A stretch of DNA of 64,000 nucleotides, from NCBI GenBank assembly GCA_009785525.1, contig WQWC01000003.1, forward strand, positions 1-64,000. The letters are read 5' to 3'. Numbering within the stretch: the first letter of the stretch is position 1; each line of letters opens with the position of its first letter. The DNA comes from Oscillospiraceae bacterium. Lineage in GTDB: Bacteria; Bacillota; Clostridia; Oscillospirales; Oscillospiraceae. The position numbers were made by a program, and so were the translations under genes. The notes beneath the pieces were generated by a model. It did not search any database, was not told where the DNA came from, and saw only the letters and a program-made list of their open reading frames with translations. Positions 29,411-39,287 of the stretch are shown one piece after another.

Positions 29411-30451
29411 TTGCGATCTATCATCAACTTAATTCTCCGCTTCGGCATTATAGAATTGTTCCTCATCTTTTTCGTATTGATAAATGTGTTCACATTTTTC
29501 CTATACGTGGCAGACAAACGAAAAGCCGTAAAAAACAAGTGGCGCGTAAGCGAAAAAGTGCTGATCTTTTTCACTATAGCATTCGGCGGAATCGGGGCGC
29601 TGTTAGCTATGCGTATCGCAAGGCATAAAACGAAACACACGAAGTTCAAAGTTGCAGTGGCGATTGGGATGGTTATTGCGTTTATCTCCCTGATACATAT
29701 TGTGCATGGCCTCACGCTGGGCAGGGAAATCCGCTATGTGGAGCTTGAGTTTCATTCAGAAAACTGGCCGGCCGAACTGGATGGCTATCGTATCGCTTTT
29801 ATGACGGACATGCACATAATATCGGACGAAGACATGAGAGCGGTGGCGGCGGCGCTGAATGAAAGAAATTTAGATTTACTGCTATTAGGCGGGGACTTTT
29901 CCATGGGCTATTCGCACTACCGAGGGACTGTGAGAGAAATAGCGCAAATAATCACAACTGACGGTATTTTCGGTGTGGACGGGAATCATGATGATCACAG
30001 AAGGCTTTTCAGCGCAAAGGAACAGTACGGCATCACGCCGCTGGATAACAGCGGAACGCGCATAAGGGATGGTTTTTATCTGGCAGGCGTCCAGGACATG
30101 TGGAACAGGAATCCGAACATACAAGAAGCTGTTGCAAACGCGTCTGCAGATGATTTTGTCTTGCTCGTTTCACATAACCCGGACGTTTCAATGGTGCAAT
30201 CTACAACCAGAATTGATCTAATCCTTTCAGGCCACACCCACGGTGGGCAAATCACATTTTTCGGGTTCCCAATGTATTTGTTGCGCGGCAGTATAACGGA
30301 TTACGGGACTCGCTTTGCCCGCGGATTCGCCTATTCGGCGGACGGAATCCCTGTATTTGTAAGCCGCGGCATTGGCCTGTATTACACAATACCAAGAATA
30401 TTTGCAAGGCCCGAGGTTGTGATTTTCACCATGTATAATAAACAGGGGTAA
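29411..30451 (+). CDS. DUF1294 domain fused to YkuE-like metallophosphoesterase
   Basis: YVADKRKAVKNKWRVSE...GGIGALLAMRIARHKTKHTKF (DUF1294) then MTDMHI, LLGGDFS, GVDGNHDDH, LVSHNPD, LSGHTHGGQ. Confidence 0.88.
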   Translation: MRSIINLILRFGIIELFLIFFVLINVFTFFLYVADKRKAVKNKWRVSEKVLIFFTIAFGGIGALLAMRIARHKTKHTKFKVAVAIGMVIAFISLIHIVHGLTLGREIRYVELEFHSENWPAELDGYRIAFMTDMHIISDEDMRAVAAALNERNLDLLLLGGDFSMGYSHYRGTVREIAQIITTDGIFGVDGNHDDHRRLFSAKEQYGITPLDNSGTRIRDGFYLAGVQDMWNRNPNIQEAVANASADDFVLLVSHNPDVSMVQSTTRIDLILSGHTHGGQITFFGFPMYLLRGSITDYGTRFARGFAYSADGIPVFVSRGIGLYYTIPRIFARPEVVIFTMYNKQG

Positions 30452-30486
30452 GCCCCGAATAATACAAAGGAGGAATAAATCCTGCG

Positions 30487-32406
30487 ATGGCTAAGAAACA
30501 ATTTAAATCAGAATCGAAGCGTCTGCTTGAATTGATGGTGAACTCCATCTATACTCACAGGGAGATTTTTTTGCGTGAGCTGATATCAAACGCGTCGGAC
30601 GCTATTGATAAGCTGTGCTACATCTCCCTGACCGACGATAAAGTCGGTCTCGAGCGAGATGATTTTCAAATCCGCGTGACGACCGATAAGGAAAGCAGAA
30701 AGCTCATAATCAGCGACAACGGCGTCGGCATGACGGCGGCGGAGCTGGAGACTAACCTTGGCGTAATCGCGAAGAGCGGCTCATTGAAGTTCAAAGAGGA
30801 GATGGATCAGCCATCTGAGGAGATTGATATCATCGGGCAATTCGGCGTTGGATTTTACTCGGCGTTTATGATAGCCGAGCGAGTGACTGTAATCTCCCGC
30901 GCGTACGGCAGTGACAGTGCGAATCAATGGACGTCCGAAGGCGCGGATGGTTATACGATAAAACCGGCGGAGAAAGACAGCTTCGGCACCGACATAATAA
31001 TGGAACTCAAATCCAACACCGAAGACGAAGATTACAGCGAATTTTTAGAAGAATACACGCTGCATAGTCTGGTTAAGAAATACTCCGACTATATCAGATG
31101 GCCGATAATCATGGACGTCACGAAAAGCCGCCAGGTGGAAAGCGACGAGCTGGATTCAGACGGCAAAAAGAAAATGGTGTGGGAAGATTATACTGAGGCG
31201 GAGGTTATAAACAGCCGCGTACCAATCTGGCAGCGCCCGAAGAACGAGGCACCGGACGAAGAATACGCGAAATTCTACAAAGAAAAGTTTTTTGATTTCA
31301 ATGACCCCGCCGCCATCATCCGCGTATCTGCGGAGGGTACGGTGAGCTTCAAGGCCATGCTGTTCATCCCGTCGGAAGCGCCGTTTGACTATTTTACACG
31401 TGAATATAAGCCGGGGCTGCAACTATACTCCTCCGGTATATTGATTATGGAACACTGCGCCGATTTATTGCCGGAGCATTTCCGTTTTGTCAGGGGCGTT
31501 GTCGATTCGCAGGATCTGTCCTTGAACATCTCCCGCGAAATGCTGCAGCATGACAGGCAGTTGAAGATCATCGCAAACAACGTTGAGAAAAAAGTCCGGT
31601 CGGAATTGACCAAACTGATGGAAAACTCTGCCGAGAAGTATGACGGCTTTTACAAAAGCTTCGGCATACAGTTGAAATACGGCATCGTAAGCGGCCCACA
31701 AGGCGAGGGATTATCGGATCTGCTATTGTTTTACTCGTCGAAGGAAGCCAAGCTAATCTCACTTGCCGAATATGTAAAGCACATGCCGGAGGAGCAAAAG
31801 TTCATCTATTACGCCTGCGGAGAAAGCGCTGCATTATTGTCGAAACTGCCGCAAAGTGAGGAATTGCGCGAAAAAGGTTACGACATACTGTTTCTCACCG
31901 ACGATATCGATGAATTCGTTGTTCGCGCCGTTGGAAAGTTTGAGGAAAAGGAATTCCGTTCAGTCATCGACGGCGACCTCGGATTGCAAAGTGAAGACGA
32001 AGAAAAAGAGGCCGCCCAGCAGGAGACGGATAATAAAGACATTCTGGAGTTTGTGAAAGAGTCGCTCGGTGATAAAATCACCGCCGCACGATTGTCCCGT
32101 AAGCTGAAAAGCTATCCTGTCTGCCTTGCGACCCAAGGCGACATAACCTTGGAGATGGAGCGGTATTTCAAATCAATCCAAGCCCGTGACGGAGGCATGG
32201 CGGACCAGATGAAGGCCCAGCGCGTTCTGGAGTTCAATGCCGGGCACAAGTCTTTTGCCGCGCTGAAAAAAGCGTATGAGACCGACAAGGAAAAAGCATC
32301 CAAATACGCACAACTGCTGTACGGACAAGCTCTATTGATGGCCGGTGTTCCACTGGAAGACCCGGCGGAGTTTGCGGAGCTTGTGAATGAGTTTGCGTTT
32401 TCGTAG
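30487..32406 (+). CDS. htpG: molecular chaperone HtpG (Hsp90)
   Basis: ELMVNSIYTHREIFLRELISNASDA, IGQFGVGFYSAFM. Confidence 0.97.
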   Translation: MAKKQFKSESKRLLELMVNSIYTHREIFLRELISNASDAIDKLCYISLTDDKVGLERDDFQIRVTTDKESRKLIISDNGVGMTAAELETNLGVIAKSGSLKFKEEMDQPSEEIDIIGQFGVGFYSAFMIAERVTVISRAYGSDSANQWTSEGADGYTIKPAEKDSFGTDIIMELKSNTEDEDYSEFLEEYTLHSLVKKYSDYIRWPIIMDVTKSRQVESDELDSDGKKKMVWEDYTEAEVINSRVPIWQRPKNEAPDEEYAKFYKEKFFDFNDPAAIIRVSAEGTVSFKAMLFIPSEAPFDYFTREYKPGLQLYSSGILIMEHCADLLPEHFRFVRGVVDSQDLSLNISREMLQHDRQLKIIANNVEKKVRSELTKLMENSAEKYDGFYKSFGIQLKYGIVSGPQGEGLSDLLLFYSSKEAKLISLAEYVKHMPEEQKFIYYACGESAALLSKLPQSEELREKGYDILFLTDDIDEFVVRAVGKFEEKEFRSVIDGDLGLQSEDEEKEAAQQETDNKDILEFVKESLGDKITAARLSRKLKSYPVCLATQGDITLEMERYFKSIQARDGGMADQMKAQRVLEFNAGHKSFAALKKAYETDKEKASKYAQLLYGQALLMAGVPLEDPAEFAELVNEFAFS

Positions 32407-32420
32407 AGAGGTAAATAATA

Positions 32421-33179
32421 ATGAGCACTGTCAGAGTTGGCGCTTGCCAAACGCCTGAAATTATTGGCGATTCGGCTGCCGCGCTTGATATTATGTTGCG
32501 GTTTGCAAAGGAAGCTGAAGGCAAAGATGTCGATTTGCTGCTGTTTCCCGAATGTTTTTTGACAGGTTATATTTTAAGTGAAGCATACATGGTGGATTAT
32601 GCATATGATTTTGAATCCGAGCAATTCGCCGCGATACTCAAACGGCTGGAGCATGTTAAGTCGGTGCTCGTTTTCGGTGCAGGTGAAAAGAAAGCAGGGA
32701 AGTTCTACAATTCCGCTGTTGTGGTGAATAGGGGAGAAATTGTCGGGGTCTATCGCAAAACACATCTTGTAGATCCCAACGAATTGTTTTTCACACCGGG
32801 CGAAGATTATCCGATATTTGAAATCAATGGGCTTAAATACGGCATAAATATTTGCTACGACGCGCAGTTTGCTGACGCGGCAAAAGCTGTGGCTGACCAA
32901 TGCGCTCAATTGCTATTATTACCGGCACAGAACATGATACGGCGCGAAAACGCCGAAAAATGGAAGCACAAACACAACGAAATTCGTGCGGAGCGGGTTA
33001 AAGAAAATGGTTTTTGGTATATATCTTCTGATGTAACAGGGATTCGACCGCCCGACCAGAACGGCGTAGAGCGTATTGCCTATGGCCCCACATCGGCAAT
33101 GAACCCAAATGCCGAAGTTGTCGCACAAGTGCCGCTGATGACTGTTGGCTTAATCACGGTGGATATTCCTGTAGCATAA
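32421..33179 (+). CDS. carbon-nitrogen hydrolase (nitrilase superfamily)
   Basis: LFPECFLTGY, YRKTHL, GINICYDAQF catalytic E-K-C triad. Confidence 0.9.
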   Translation: MSTVRVGACQTPEIIGDSAAALDIMLRFAKEAEGKDVDLLLFPECFLTGYILSEAYMVDYAYDFESEQFAAILKRLEHVKSVLVFGAGEKKAGKFYNSAVVVNRGEIVGVYRKTHLVDPNELFFTPGEDYPIFEINGLKYGINICYDAQFADAAKAVADQCAQLLLLPAQNMIRRENAEKWKHKHNEIRAERVKENGFWYISSDVTGIRPPDQNGVERIAYGPTSAMNPNAEVVAQVPLMTVGLITVDIPVA

Positions 33180-33219
33180 AAGATGTCTGTAAAATACGTG
33201 ATGCGACATAACACACCCT

Positions 33220-33280
33220 GTAGGGGCGCGCAATGCGCGTCCGCTGCCCCAGACCACGGACGGCCAATGGTCGCCCCTAC
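33220..33280. repeat. palindromic repeat family A
   Basis: gtaggggcgcgcaatgcgcgtcc...ggacggccaatggtcgcccctac. Confidence 0.75.
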
Positions 33281-33304
33281 GAGATGCCCGATACACAAAA
33301 CAAA

Positions 33305-33345
33305 CCAGAGCGCCTGTCGGATGATTATACCGACAGGCGCTCTGG
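33305..33345. terminator. strong hairpin between convergent genes
   Basis: ccagagcgcctgtcgg / ccgacaggcgctctgg perfect 16-bp stem, 9-nt loop. Confidence 0.55.
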
Positions 33346-33362
33346 ATACGCCGTGGAACACC

Positions 33363-33533
33363 TTAGCTCCAAAAACTGCCCAGGTTATCTACAATCTCAC
33401 CGGCAGCTCTTAGGAACCTGCCGGTCATTTTTTTGCATTGTTTACTTTTCGGCATAACGGCAACGCCGATGGCCGCGCCTGCGACCAGGCCGATGGCCAT
33501 GCCTTTGATGAATTTTCCTGTACCTGACATCAT
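33363..33533 (-). CDS. small 56-aa YtxH-like glycine-zipper membrane protein
   Basis: Hand-translated: MMSGTGKFIKGMAIGLVAGAAIGVAVMPKSKQCKKMTGRFLRAAGEIVDNLGSFWS; RBS gggaggtg. Confidence 0.65.
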   Translation of the reverse strand: MMSGTGKFIKGMAIGLVAGAAIGVAVMPKSKQCKKMTGRFLRAAGEIVDNLGSFWS

Positions 33534-33696
33534 GAACACCTCCCAAAATGCTGTAGGTAGTATTCGCTTGCTAAAGTTTATTTATTCCTGTATAATGATT
33601 TGAATCAATGCAGTCTCATGTGGGGGGCGCTGTGCGCGTCCACAGACGGCCATTCTCACACAACTGCGAATATGACACGACACGGGGTGATTTATC

Positions 33697-34935
33697 ATGC
33701 TGCTGATCAAAGGCAGAGAAACTGATATTTTGATAAAAGACGGGAAAATCGCGGAGATTGCGAGAAAAATCCCGGTTTATGAAGGCGTTGAAGTACTCAA
33801 TGCCGAAAGATTGTATGTTTCGCCCGGACTTGTCGATATGCATGTGCATTTTCGTGAGCCGGGCTTTGAATATAAAGAGAATATATCGACAGGGTCAATG
33901 GCCGCTGCGGCGGGGGGTGTGACAACGTGTTTGTGTATGCCGAACACCTCCCCGGTGATCGACAGTGCGGAGGGGTTGGCGTATATCGCCGCCAAAGCGA
34001 AAGCCTCACCGATACACGTGCTGCAGTGCGCCGCTGTGACTGTCGGGCAAAAGGGAAGGGAACTCACGGATTTTGCCGCCCTAAAATCAACAGGAGCTAC
34101 GGCCTTGTCAGATGACGGAGTGCCGATTCAACACGCAGAACTGCTGCGCCGCGCCATGATTGCTGCACGCGAGTTGGATATGCTAATCATCAGTCACTGC
34201 GAAGACGATGATTTGGCGCAGAATCATGCCGTCAATGAGGGTCGAGTATCTGCAAAGCTCGGATTGCCGGGCAGGCCGAAAATCGCCGAAGAACTGCAAG
34301 TCGCGCGGGATGCGATGCTGGCCCGCGACACAGGTGCACGGGTGCATATTGCCCACGTCAGCTCAGCGGGGTCGGTGGACATAATCCGCAAAGCGAAAGC
34401 CGCCGGCGTGAATATCACAGCCGAGACTTGCCCGCAGTATTTTGCCCTCACCGAGGATGAAATATTGGAAAAGGGTACGCTTGCCCGTGTGAATCCGCCG
34501 TTGAGGACTCGCGAGGACGTGGACGCGATTATCCGAGGCCTCATCGACGGGACGATAGACGCCATCGTCACAGATCACGCACCACACTCGACGGAAGAGA
34601 AGTCACAGCCGCTGGAGTCTGCGCCAAGCGGCATGATTGGGCTGGAGACATCGCTTGGCCTGTCACTGACGTATTTATACCACACAGGGATTCTTTCGTT
34701 GGAGCGAGTCATTGAACTGATGTCAATAAATCCAGCGCGGATTTTAGGCATCTCAGGCGGAACGCTGGAAGTCGGCGCACCGGCTGACATCGTCATATTT
34801 GACCCGGATGAAGCGTGGACGGTGGATCCTGCGAAATTCAAATCAAAAGCCCGCAACACCCTGTTCGGCGGGATGAAGCTGCAAGGCCGTGTGAAATACA
34901 CGATTGCGGGTGGAGATATAGTATACAGGGATTGA
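33697..34935 (+). CDS. pyrC: dihydroorotase
   Basis: SPGLVDMHVHFREPG, IISHCEDDDL, IVTDHAPHSTEEK. Confidence 0.95.
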   Translation: MLLIKGRETDILIKDGKIAEIARKIPVYEGVEVLNAERLYVSPGLVDMHVHFREPGFEYKENISTGSMAAAAGGVTTCLCMPNTSPVIDSAEGLAYIAAKAKASPIHVLQCAAVTVGQKGRELTDFAALKSTGATALSDDGVPIQHAELLRRAMIAARELDMLIISHCEDDDLAQNHAVNEGRVSAKLGLPGRPKIAEELQVARDAMLARDTGARVHIAHVSSAGSVDIIRKAKAAGVNITAETCPQYFALTEDEILEKGTLARVNPPLRTREDVDAIIRGLIDGTIDAIVTDHAPHSTEEKSQPLESAPSGMIGLETSLGLSLTYLYHTGILSLERVIELMSINPARILGISGGTLEVGAPADIVIFDPDEAWTVDPAKFKSKARNTLFGGMKLQGRVKYTIAGGDIVYRD

Positions 34936-35069
34936 GGGACATCCCCTTCCCCCTTCGTTCGCGAAGGGGGCTTGAGACGGGGGACAAAAGAGGGTTGATA
35001 TGCGAACTTATCACTCGTCCATCGTCCAAAGCCCCCTTCACGCATGAAGGGGGAAGGGGGATGTCCCCC
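34935..35069. repeat. palindromic repeat family B, full copy
   Basis: gggacatccccttcccccttc...gaagggggaagggggatgtcccc terminal inverted repeats. Confidence 0.8.
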
Positions 35070-35106
35070 AATAGAGTTTTTTTAGTACATAGAGAGGACG
35101 GTTAAC

Positions 35107-35883
35107 ATGGAAAACTACACAGAGATAAACGCAAAAGCAATCGACCGATGGGTTGAAGGCGGCTGGGAATGGGGTGTTCCCGTATCCGCTGAAGAATGCG
35201 CGAAAGCCCGGCGTGGAGAGTGGAATGTTCTGCTGACTCCGACAAGATTCGTGCCGAAAGATTGGTTCCTGCCGATGAGCGGACTAAAGCTCCTGGGATT
35301 AGCCAGCGGTGGCGCGCAGCAAATGCCGCTGTTCTCAATACTCGGCGCGGAATGCACAGTGATGGACTTATCCGACAGGCAGCTTGAAAGTGAGCGGGTT
35401 GTATCCCGGCGCGAGGACTATTCAATAAACATCGTCAAAGCCGATATGACGAAGCATTTCCCGTTTGAGGACGGAGCGTTTGATTTGATTTTTCACCCAG
35501 TATCTAACTGCTATATAGAAGACGTATACCACGTCTGGCGTGAGTGTTTCCGCGTACTGAGCCCAGGCGGAACGTTGCTTGCCGGGATGGATAACGGATT
35601 TAATTTCTTAGTTGACAGCTATGAAAGGCCGCTTGTGATTACGAATAAGCTGCCATTTAATCCGCTGAAAAACCCGGAGCTGATGAAAAAACTCACGGAT
35701 GAGGATAACAGCATACAATTCAGCCACACGTTTGATGAACAGATCGGCGGTCAGATAAAAGCCGGTTTTGTTATCACCGGCGCGTATGAGGATTTTGATA
35801 ATGACCCGGGTGCAATTGAGGATGGTATCCCGTCTTATTGGGCAACAAAAGCGATTAAAGGAGGAGTAACTAATGTCATTTGA
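35107..35883 (+). CDS. class I SAM-dependent methyltransferase
   Basis: LLGLASGGAQQMPLFSILGAECTVMDLSDRQLE, FPFEDGAFDLIFHPVSNCYIED. Confidence 0.88.
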   Translation: MENYTEINAKAIDRWVEGGWEWGVPVSAEECAKARRGEWNVLLTPTRFVPKDWFLPMSGLKLLGLASGGAQQMPLFSILGAECTVMDLSDRQLESERVVSRREDYSINIVKADMTKHFPFEDGAFDLIFHPVSNCYIEDVYHVWRECFRVLSPGGTLLAGMDNGFNFLVDSYERPLVITNKLPFNPLKNPELMKKLTDEDNSIQFSHTFDEQIGGQIKAGFVITGAYEDFDNDPGAIEDGIPSYWATKAIKGGVTNVI

Positions 35884-36784
35884 CAGATTACAACAGAAAA
35901 TCGACGAAATGAAAAACCCGACGGTTGTCGGGCTGGACCCGGCGTTGGAGCATGTCCCGCCGGAGATTCTGGACAAGCACATCGCCGAACACGGGGAGAC
36001 ATTGCAAGCCGCCGCGCAGGCCGTCTTGGAATTTAACGAGGGGATTATAGACGCAGTTCACGACGTTGTCCCCGCAGTGAAACCTCAGTCAGCTTTTTAT
36101 GAGGCGCTGGGGCCGGATGGGGTTGCCGCCCTTAAAATGACCTGCGATTATGCGAAAACGCGCGGCATGTACGTCATACTGGACGGCAAACGCAATGATA
36201 TAGGCTCCACCGCCTCCGCCTACAGCACAGCGTATTTCGGTAAGGTCAAAGTCGGCGGACGAGAAATAAGCGCGTTCGATGTTGACGCTTTAACGATAAA
36301 CGCCTATCTGGGGTCTGATGGTGTTCTGCCGTTCCTCAAGACCGCGGTGGAATGCGACAAGGCGATGTTCGCCCTTGTCAAAACCTCTAATCCGTCAGCC
36401 GGAGAATTGCAGGACAGATTCATCGGCGATGACAGGATGTACACGGTTGTCGGTGACTTGCTGGAGAAAATTTCCCGCGAGACAATCGGCAGATATGGAT
36501 TCTCTCGCGTTGGTGCCGTTGTCGGGGCGACATATCCGGAAGAATTGGAATTTTTGCGTGGCAGACTGAAACACACATTCTTCCTCGTACCGGGATACGG
36601 TGCGCAAGGCGGTGCGGCAGCTGATGTGGCACACGCTTTTGATAAAGACGGCAGGGGCGCGATTGTCAACTCGTCACGCGGAATAATCGCCGCGTGGAAA
36701 AAAACAGGGGCGGGCTACAAAGAATCCGCCCGGGCTGAGGCTTTGCGTATGAGGGATGAATTGCGCAGGGTTGTGTACGCGTAG
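35873..36784 (+). CDS. pyrF: orotidine 5'-phosphate decarboxylase (long form)
   Basis: VGLDP, VILDGKRNDIGSTASAYS, FLVPGYGAQGGAA, IVNSSRGIIAAW. Confidence 0.95.
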   Translation: MSFDRLQQKIDEMKNPTVVGLDPALEHVPPEILDKHIAEHGETLQAAAQAVLEFNEGIIDAVHDVVPAVKPQSAFYEALGPDGVAALKMTCDYAKTRGMYVILDGKRNDIGSTASAYSTAYFGKVKVGGREISAFDVDALTINAYLGSDGVLPFLKTAVECDKAMFALVKTSNPSAGELQDRFIGDDRMYTVVGDLLEKISRETIGRYGFSRVGAVVGATYPEELEFLRGRLKHTFFLVPGYGAQGGAAADVAHAFDKDGRGAIVNSSRGIIAAWKKTGAGYKESARAEALRMRDELRRVVYA

Positions 36785-36884
36785 GGACGGCGTCCTCGAC
36801 GTCCCGCAATGTGCAACACGGGGAAGCCGTTGTAGGGACGGTCGCCCCCGACCGTCCGCGGACGACCGAGGCGGTCGTCCCTAC
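36781..36884. repeat. palindromic repeat family A, composite copy
   Basis: gtagggacggcgtcctcgacgtcccgc ... gtagggacggtcgcccccgaccgtccgcggacgaccgaggcggtcgtccctac. Confidence 0.7.
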
Positions 36885-36911
36885 GGGGTGTTGCTGTACA
36901 TTACGATCGCC

Positions 36912-38084
36912 CTACACCGGCAGGAAATACGCTATCAGCAAATCCACAACCGCGCCGTAGGATTGCAGACCCAGTTCCTGGTCATTTGCCCGCAGGAAGC
37001 GGTCATAGGTCGTGTCCACCGCGTCACGGAGTGTTTCCGTCACGGCTGTCAGCACGGTATCGACCAATCCGATTCCTGTATCCACCGTTCTTTGCAATTG
37101 CCAGAACTCTCTGTTATCGCGCCAGTCTCTTTGAAGCTCCGGGCTGAAGGTGTCCCACATTTCAACCCAAAGTTCGGAGTGAATATTGTTTAACGCGCGC
37201 ATTAGATGGATCAGGCCAAAAAAGTAACCGGAGTATTCGTATATCAAAATCCCGGATTGGGCAGAGGCCATTATCGCGACAAAATTCGCCTCATCCTCGG
37301 AAAACACCCCCAGCTGATGCGCGTGTTCGTGCGCGATTGTGGCCGGCATGGTGCTCATTGGCAATTGGGTGTTGACGTTCGCCTCACCTGTGAGGGCGAA
37401 GTAGATTCCGGCATACCCGGTGCGGCTCATTAGCCAAGAGAAAATCATTGGCTTCGGCCTGAAAATTCTGCCGCCCAGTTCCGGGAACTCGTTGGAGATT
37501 CCGTGAAAGACATCAAGCGATTGGGCGAACACCTCACGCCTGTTTGCGTAAAGTCTCCCGTCTTCGTTGCGGTCAACCTCTTGGGACAGCTCATTCGCCC
37601 TGGCGACAAACATTTCAGTGACGGCTATAAGCTCTTCAACCGCGGCTTCGCGGGAGATAATTCCGTTGCGCTCAGCAAATCCTTGGGCGAAATAGCCGGT
37701 GTTCCACAGCCAGCAGAACAATCCCCAGATGTAAAGCACCACGACAGCCAAGTGAAGAACACGTCTCGACAAAGTTTTTAACCGTGCCCCGTGCTTTCTT
37801 ATTGTGAGCTTGATTGTTCTGACAATAAACCAAATACCACCAATCACGGCGGCGGCTATCAGTATCTCCATCACCGAGAATGGGAAGATGGAGGTTATAA
37901 GCCCTAAAAATCCACGGATAGGCGCAGCCACGCGTAAAGATGCCCAATCCATCACGCGGGTGTTGGTTCGCAACACATAGAACAAAATCGTCAAAACCGC
38001 AGGGAACGTACAAATCGCTATGTAAACTGGCCGGGGCAATGGCCTCAGTTTCAGCTTTCTTTTTATTTTTTCGGCGACAGCCAT
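36912..38084 (-). CDS. DUF3810 domain-containing membrane protein, putative zinc metallopeptidase
   Basis: Three N-terminal TMs, IAHEHAHQLGVFSEDEANFVAIMA; start reassigned to MAVAEKIKRK. Confidence 0.85.
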   Translation of the reverse strand: MAVAEKIKRKLKLRPLPRPVYIAICTFPAVLTILFYVLRTNTRVMDWASLRVAAPIRGFLGLITSIFPFSVMEILIAAAVIGGIWFIVRTIKLTIRKHGARLKTLSRRVLHLAVVVLYIWGLFCWLWNTGYFAQGFAERNGIISREAAVEELIAVTEMFVARANELSQEVDRNEDGRLYANRREVFAQSLDVFHGISNEFPELGGRIFRPKPMIFSWLMSRTGYAGIYFALTGEANVNTQLPMSTMPATIAHEHAHQLGVFSEDEANFVAIMASAQSGILIYEYSGYFFGLIHLMRALNNIHSELWVEMWDTFSPELQRDWRDNREFWQLQRTVDTGIGLVDTVLTAVTETLRDAVDTTYDRFLRANDQELGLQSYGAVVDLLIAYFLPV

Positions 38085-38162
38085 GATTACCACACCCTTT
38101 GCATACACTATACAGGATTCGACTAGCGCCCGCAAGGGCGAAATTGTGGAAGGAGCGACTAC

Positions 38163-38798
38163 ATGCAATATAGCTTATACCTGTTCGATTTCGACTACAC
38201 CTTAGCCAACGCGGAGACCGCGATTGTCAAGTGCTACAGAACCGTGATACTGCGTTACGGCCACCCTGATGTGCCGGATGACCTGATAAAACGTGGCATA
38301 GGCCGGGGGATTAACGAAATCTTCAAAACCCTCACCGGAGTTGAGGATGAGGCGGTGCTGAACCAATACTCCGACGAATACATGCGCGAAGCCGATATCT
38401 ACATGGCGAACGAGACTTTTCTGTATCCGTCGGTAATTCCGGTTATAACGGAGCTGAAACGCCGGGGCAAAAAGCTTGGGATAATCTCTAACAAGCTCCG
38501 CCGCCGGATTATGGAGACGCTGCACAAAAACGATATCGCGGATTTTTTCGATATAGTGATCGGCAGTGCGGATGTGGCGAACCTGAAACCCGCGCCGGAC
38601 GGTATCCTGAAAGCGATAGCGGAACTCGGCGTGGGTATAGATGACGCCGTGTACATTGGCGATAGTCCGACAGACGCACAGACAGCCCAGAACGCGGGCG
38701 TCGCGTTCGCCGCCGTGACAACCGGCGCAACGACGGCGGATGAGCTGCGGGCGTTCCCACATGTGGCGGTTATTGCGGATTTGGCGGAGTTGTTGTAG
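38163..38798 (+). CDS. HAD family hydrolase (phosphoglycolate phosphatase-like)
   Basis: LFDFDYTLANAE, GIISNKLRR, VYIGDSPTDAQTAQNAGV. Confidence 0.92.
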   Translation: MQYSLYLFDFDYTLANAETAIVKCYRTVILRYGHPDVPDDLIKRGIGRGINEIFKTLTGVEDEAVLNQYSDEYMREADIYMANETFLYPSVIPVITELKRRGKKLGIISNKLRRRIMETLHKNDIADFFDIVIGSADVANLKPAPDGILKAIAELGVGIDDAVYIGDSPTDAQTAQNAGVAFAAVTTGATTADELRAFPHVAVIADLAELL

Positions 38799-38846
38799 GG
38801 ACATCCCCCTTCCCCCTTCATGCGTGAAGGGGGCTTTGGACGAAGG
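38796..38846. repeat. repeat family B half-element fused to family D
   Basis: tagggacatcccccttcccccttcatgcgtgaagggggctttggacg. Confidence 0.65.
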
Positions 38847-38851
38847 ACGGG

Positions 38852-38961
38852 GAACCACCCCGCCCCGGCGTCGCACCCCTCCACGAGAGGGGAACTTTGG
38901 TGTAGCTTCTCCTAATTCCCCTCCGTCGGAGGGGTGGCGGCGTAAGCCGCCGGGGTGGTTC
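38852..38961. repeat. palindromic repeat family D
   Basis: gaaccaccccg...cggggtggttc ends with inner acccctccacgagaggggaa and ttcccctccgtcggaggggtgg hairpins. Confidence 0.7.
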
Positions 38962-39247
38962 TCCCTTTGCACCCCAAAAATTTCACCAAAGCCCTTGAAA
39001 TTCACATAATTTTATGATACCATACCATTGCGAAAGGCCATAACAAAGGGCCGCAGCGACCGTGAGGTGTACCACCACCATCACGGCGAATGTAGGGAAA
39101 CACATCAAAGTCCAACGCCTACAAACACGGAAAAATCCGCCGCCGCAGCGCAATCAGTATACCCCAATCACCGGGTATTTTCAAGCTGATTTTACCGCGA
39201 AGTCTGGCCGGAGTTTTACGTGTGCAACGCTGATGAAAAATATTCAA

Positions 39248-39287
39248 GGCGCGTAGGCAAGGCAATAATGCCCCTGCGCGCCTTTTT
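39248..39287 (+). terminator. Rho-independent terminator
   Basis: ggcgcgtagg...cctgcgcgcc stem followed by TTTTT. Confidence 0.65.

Noticed and set aside
38202-39005. 267-aa minus-strand ORF opposite the HAD gene and repeats
   Set aside because: Mostly antisense to the HAD hydrolase and partly translated repeat DNA; no domain signal.
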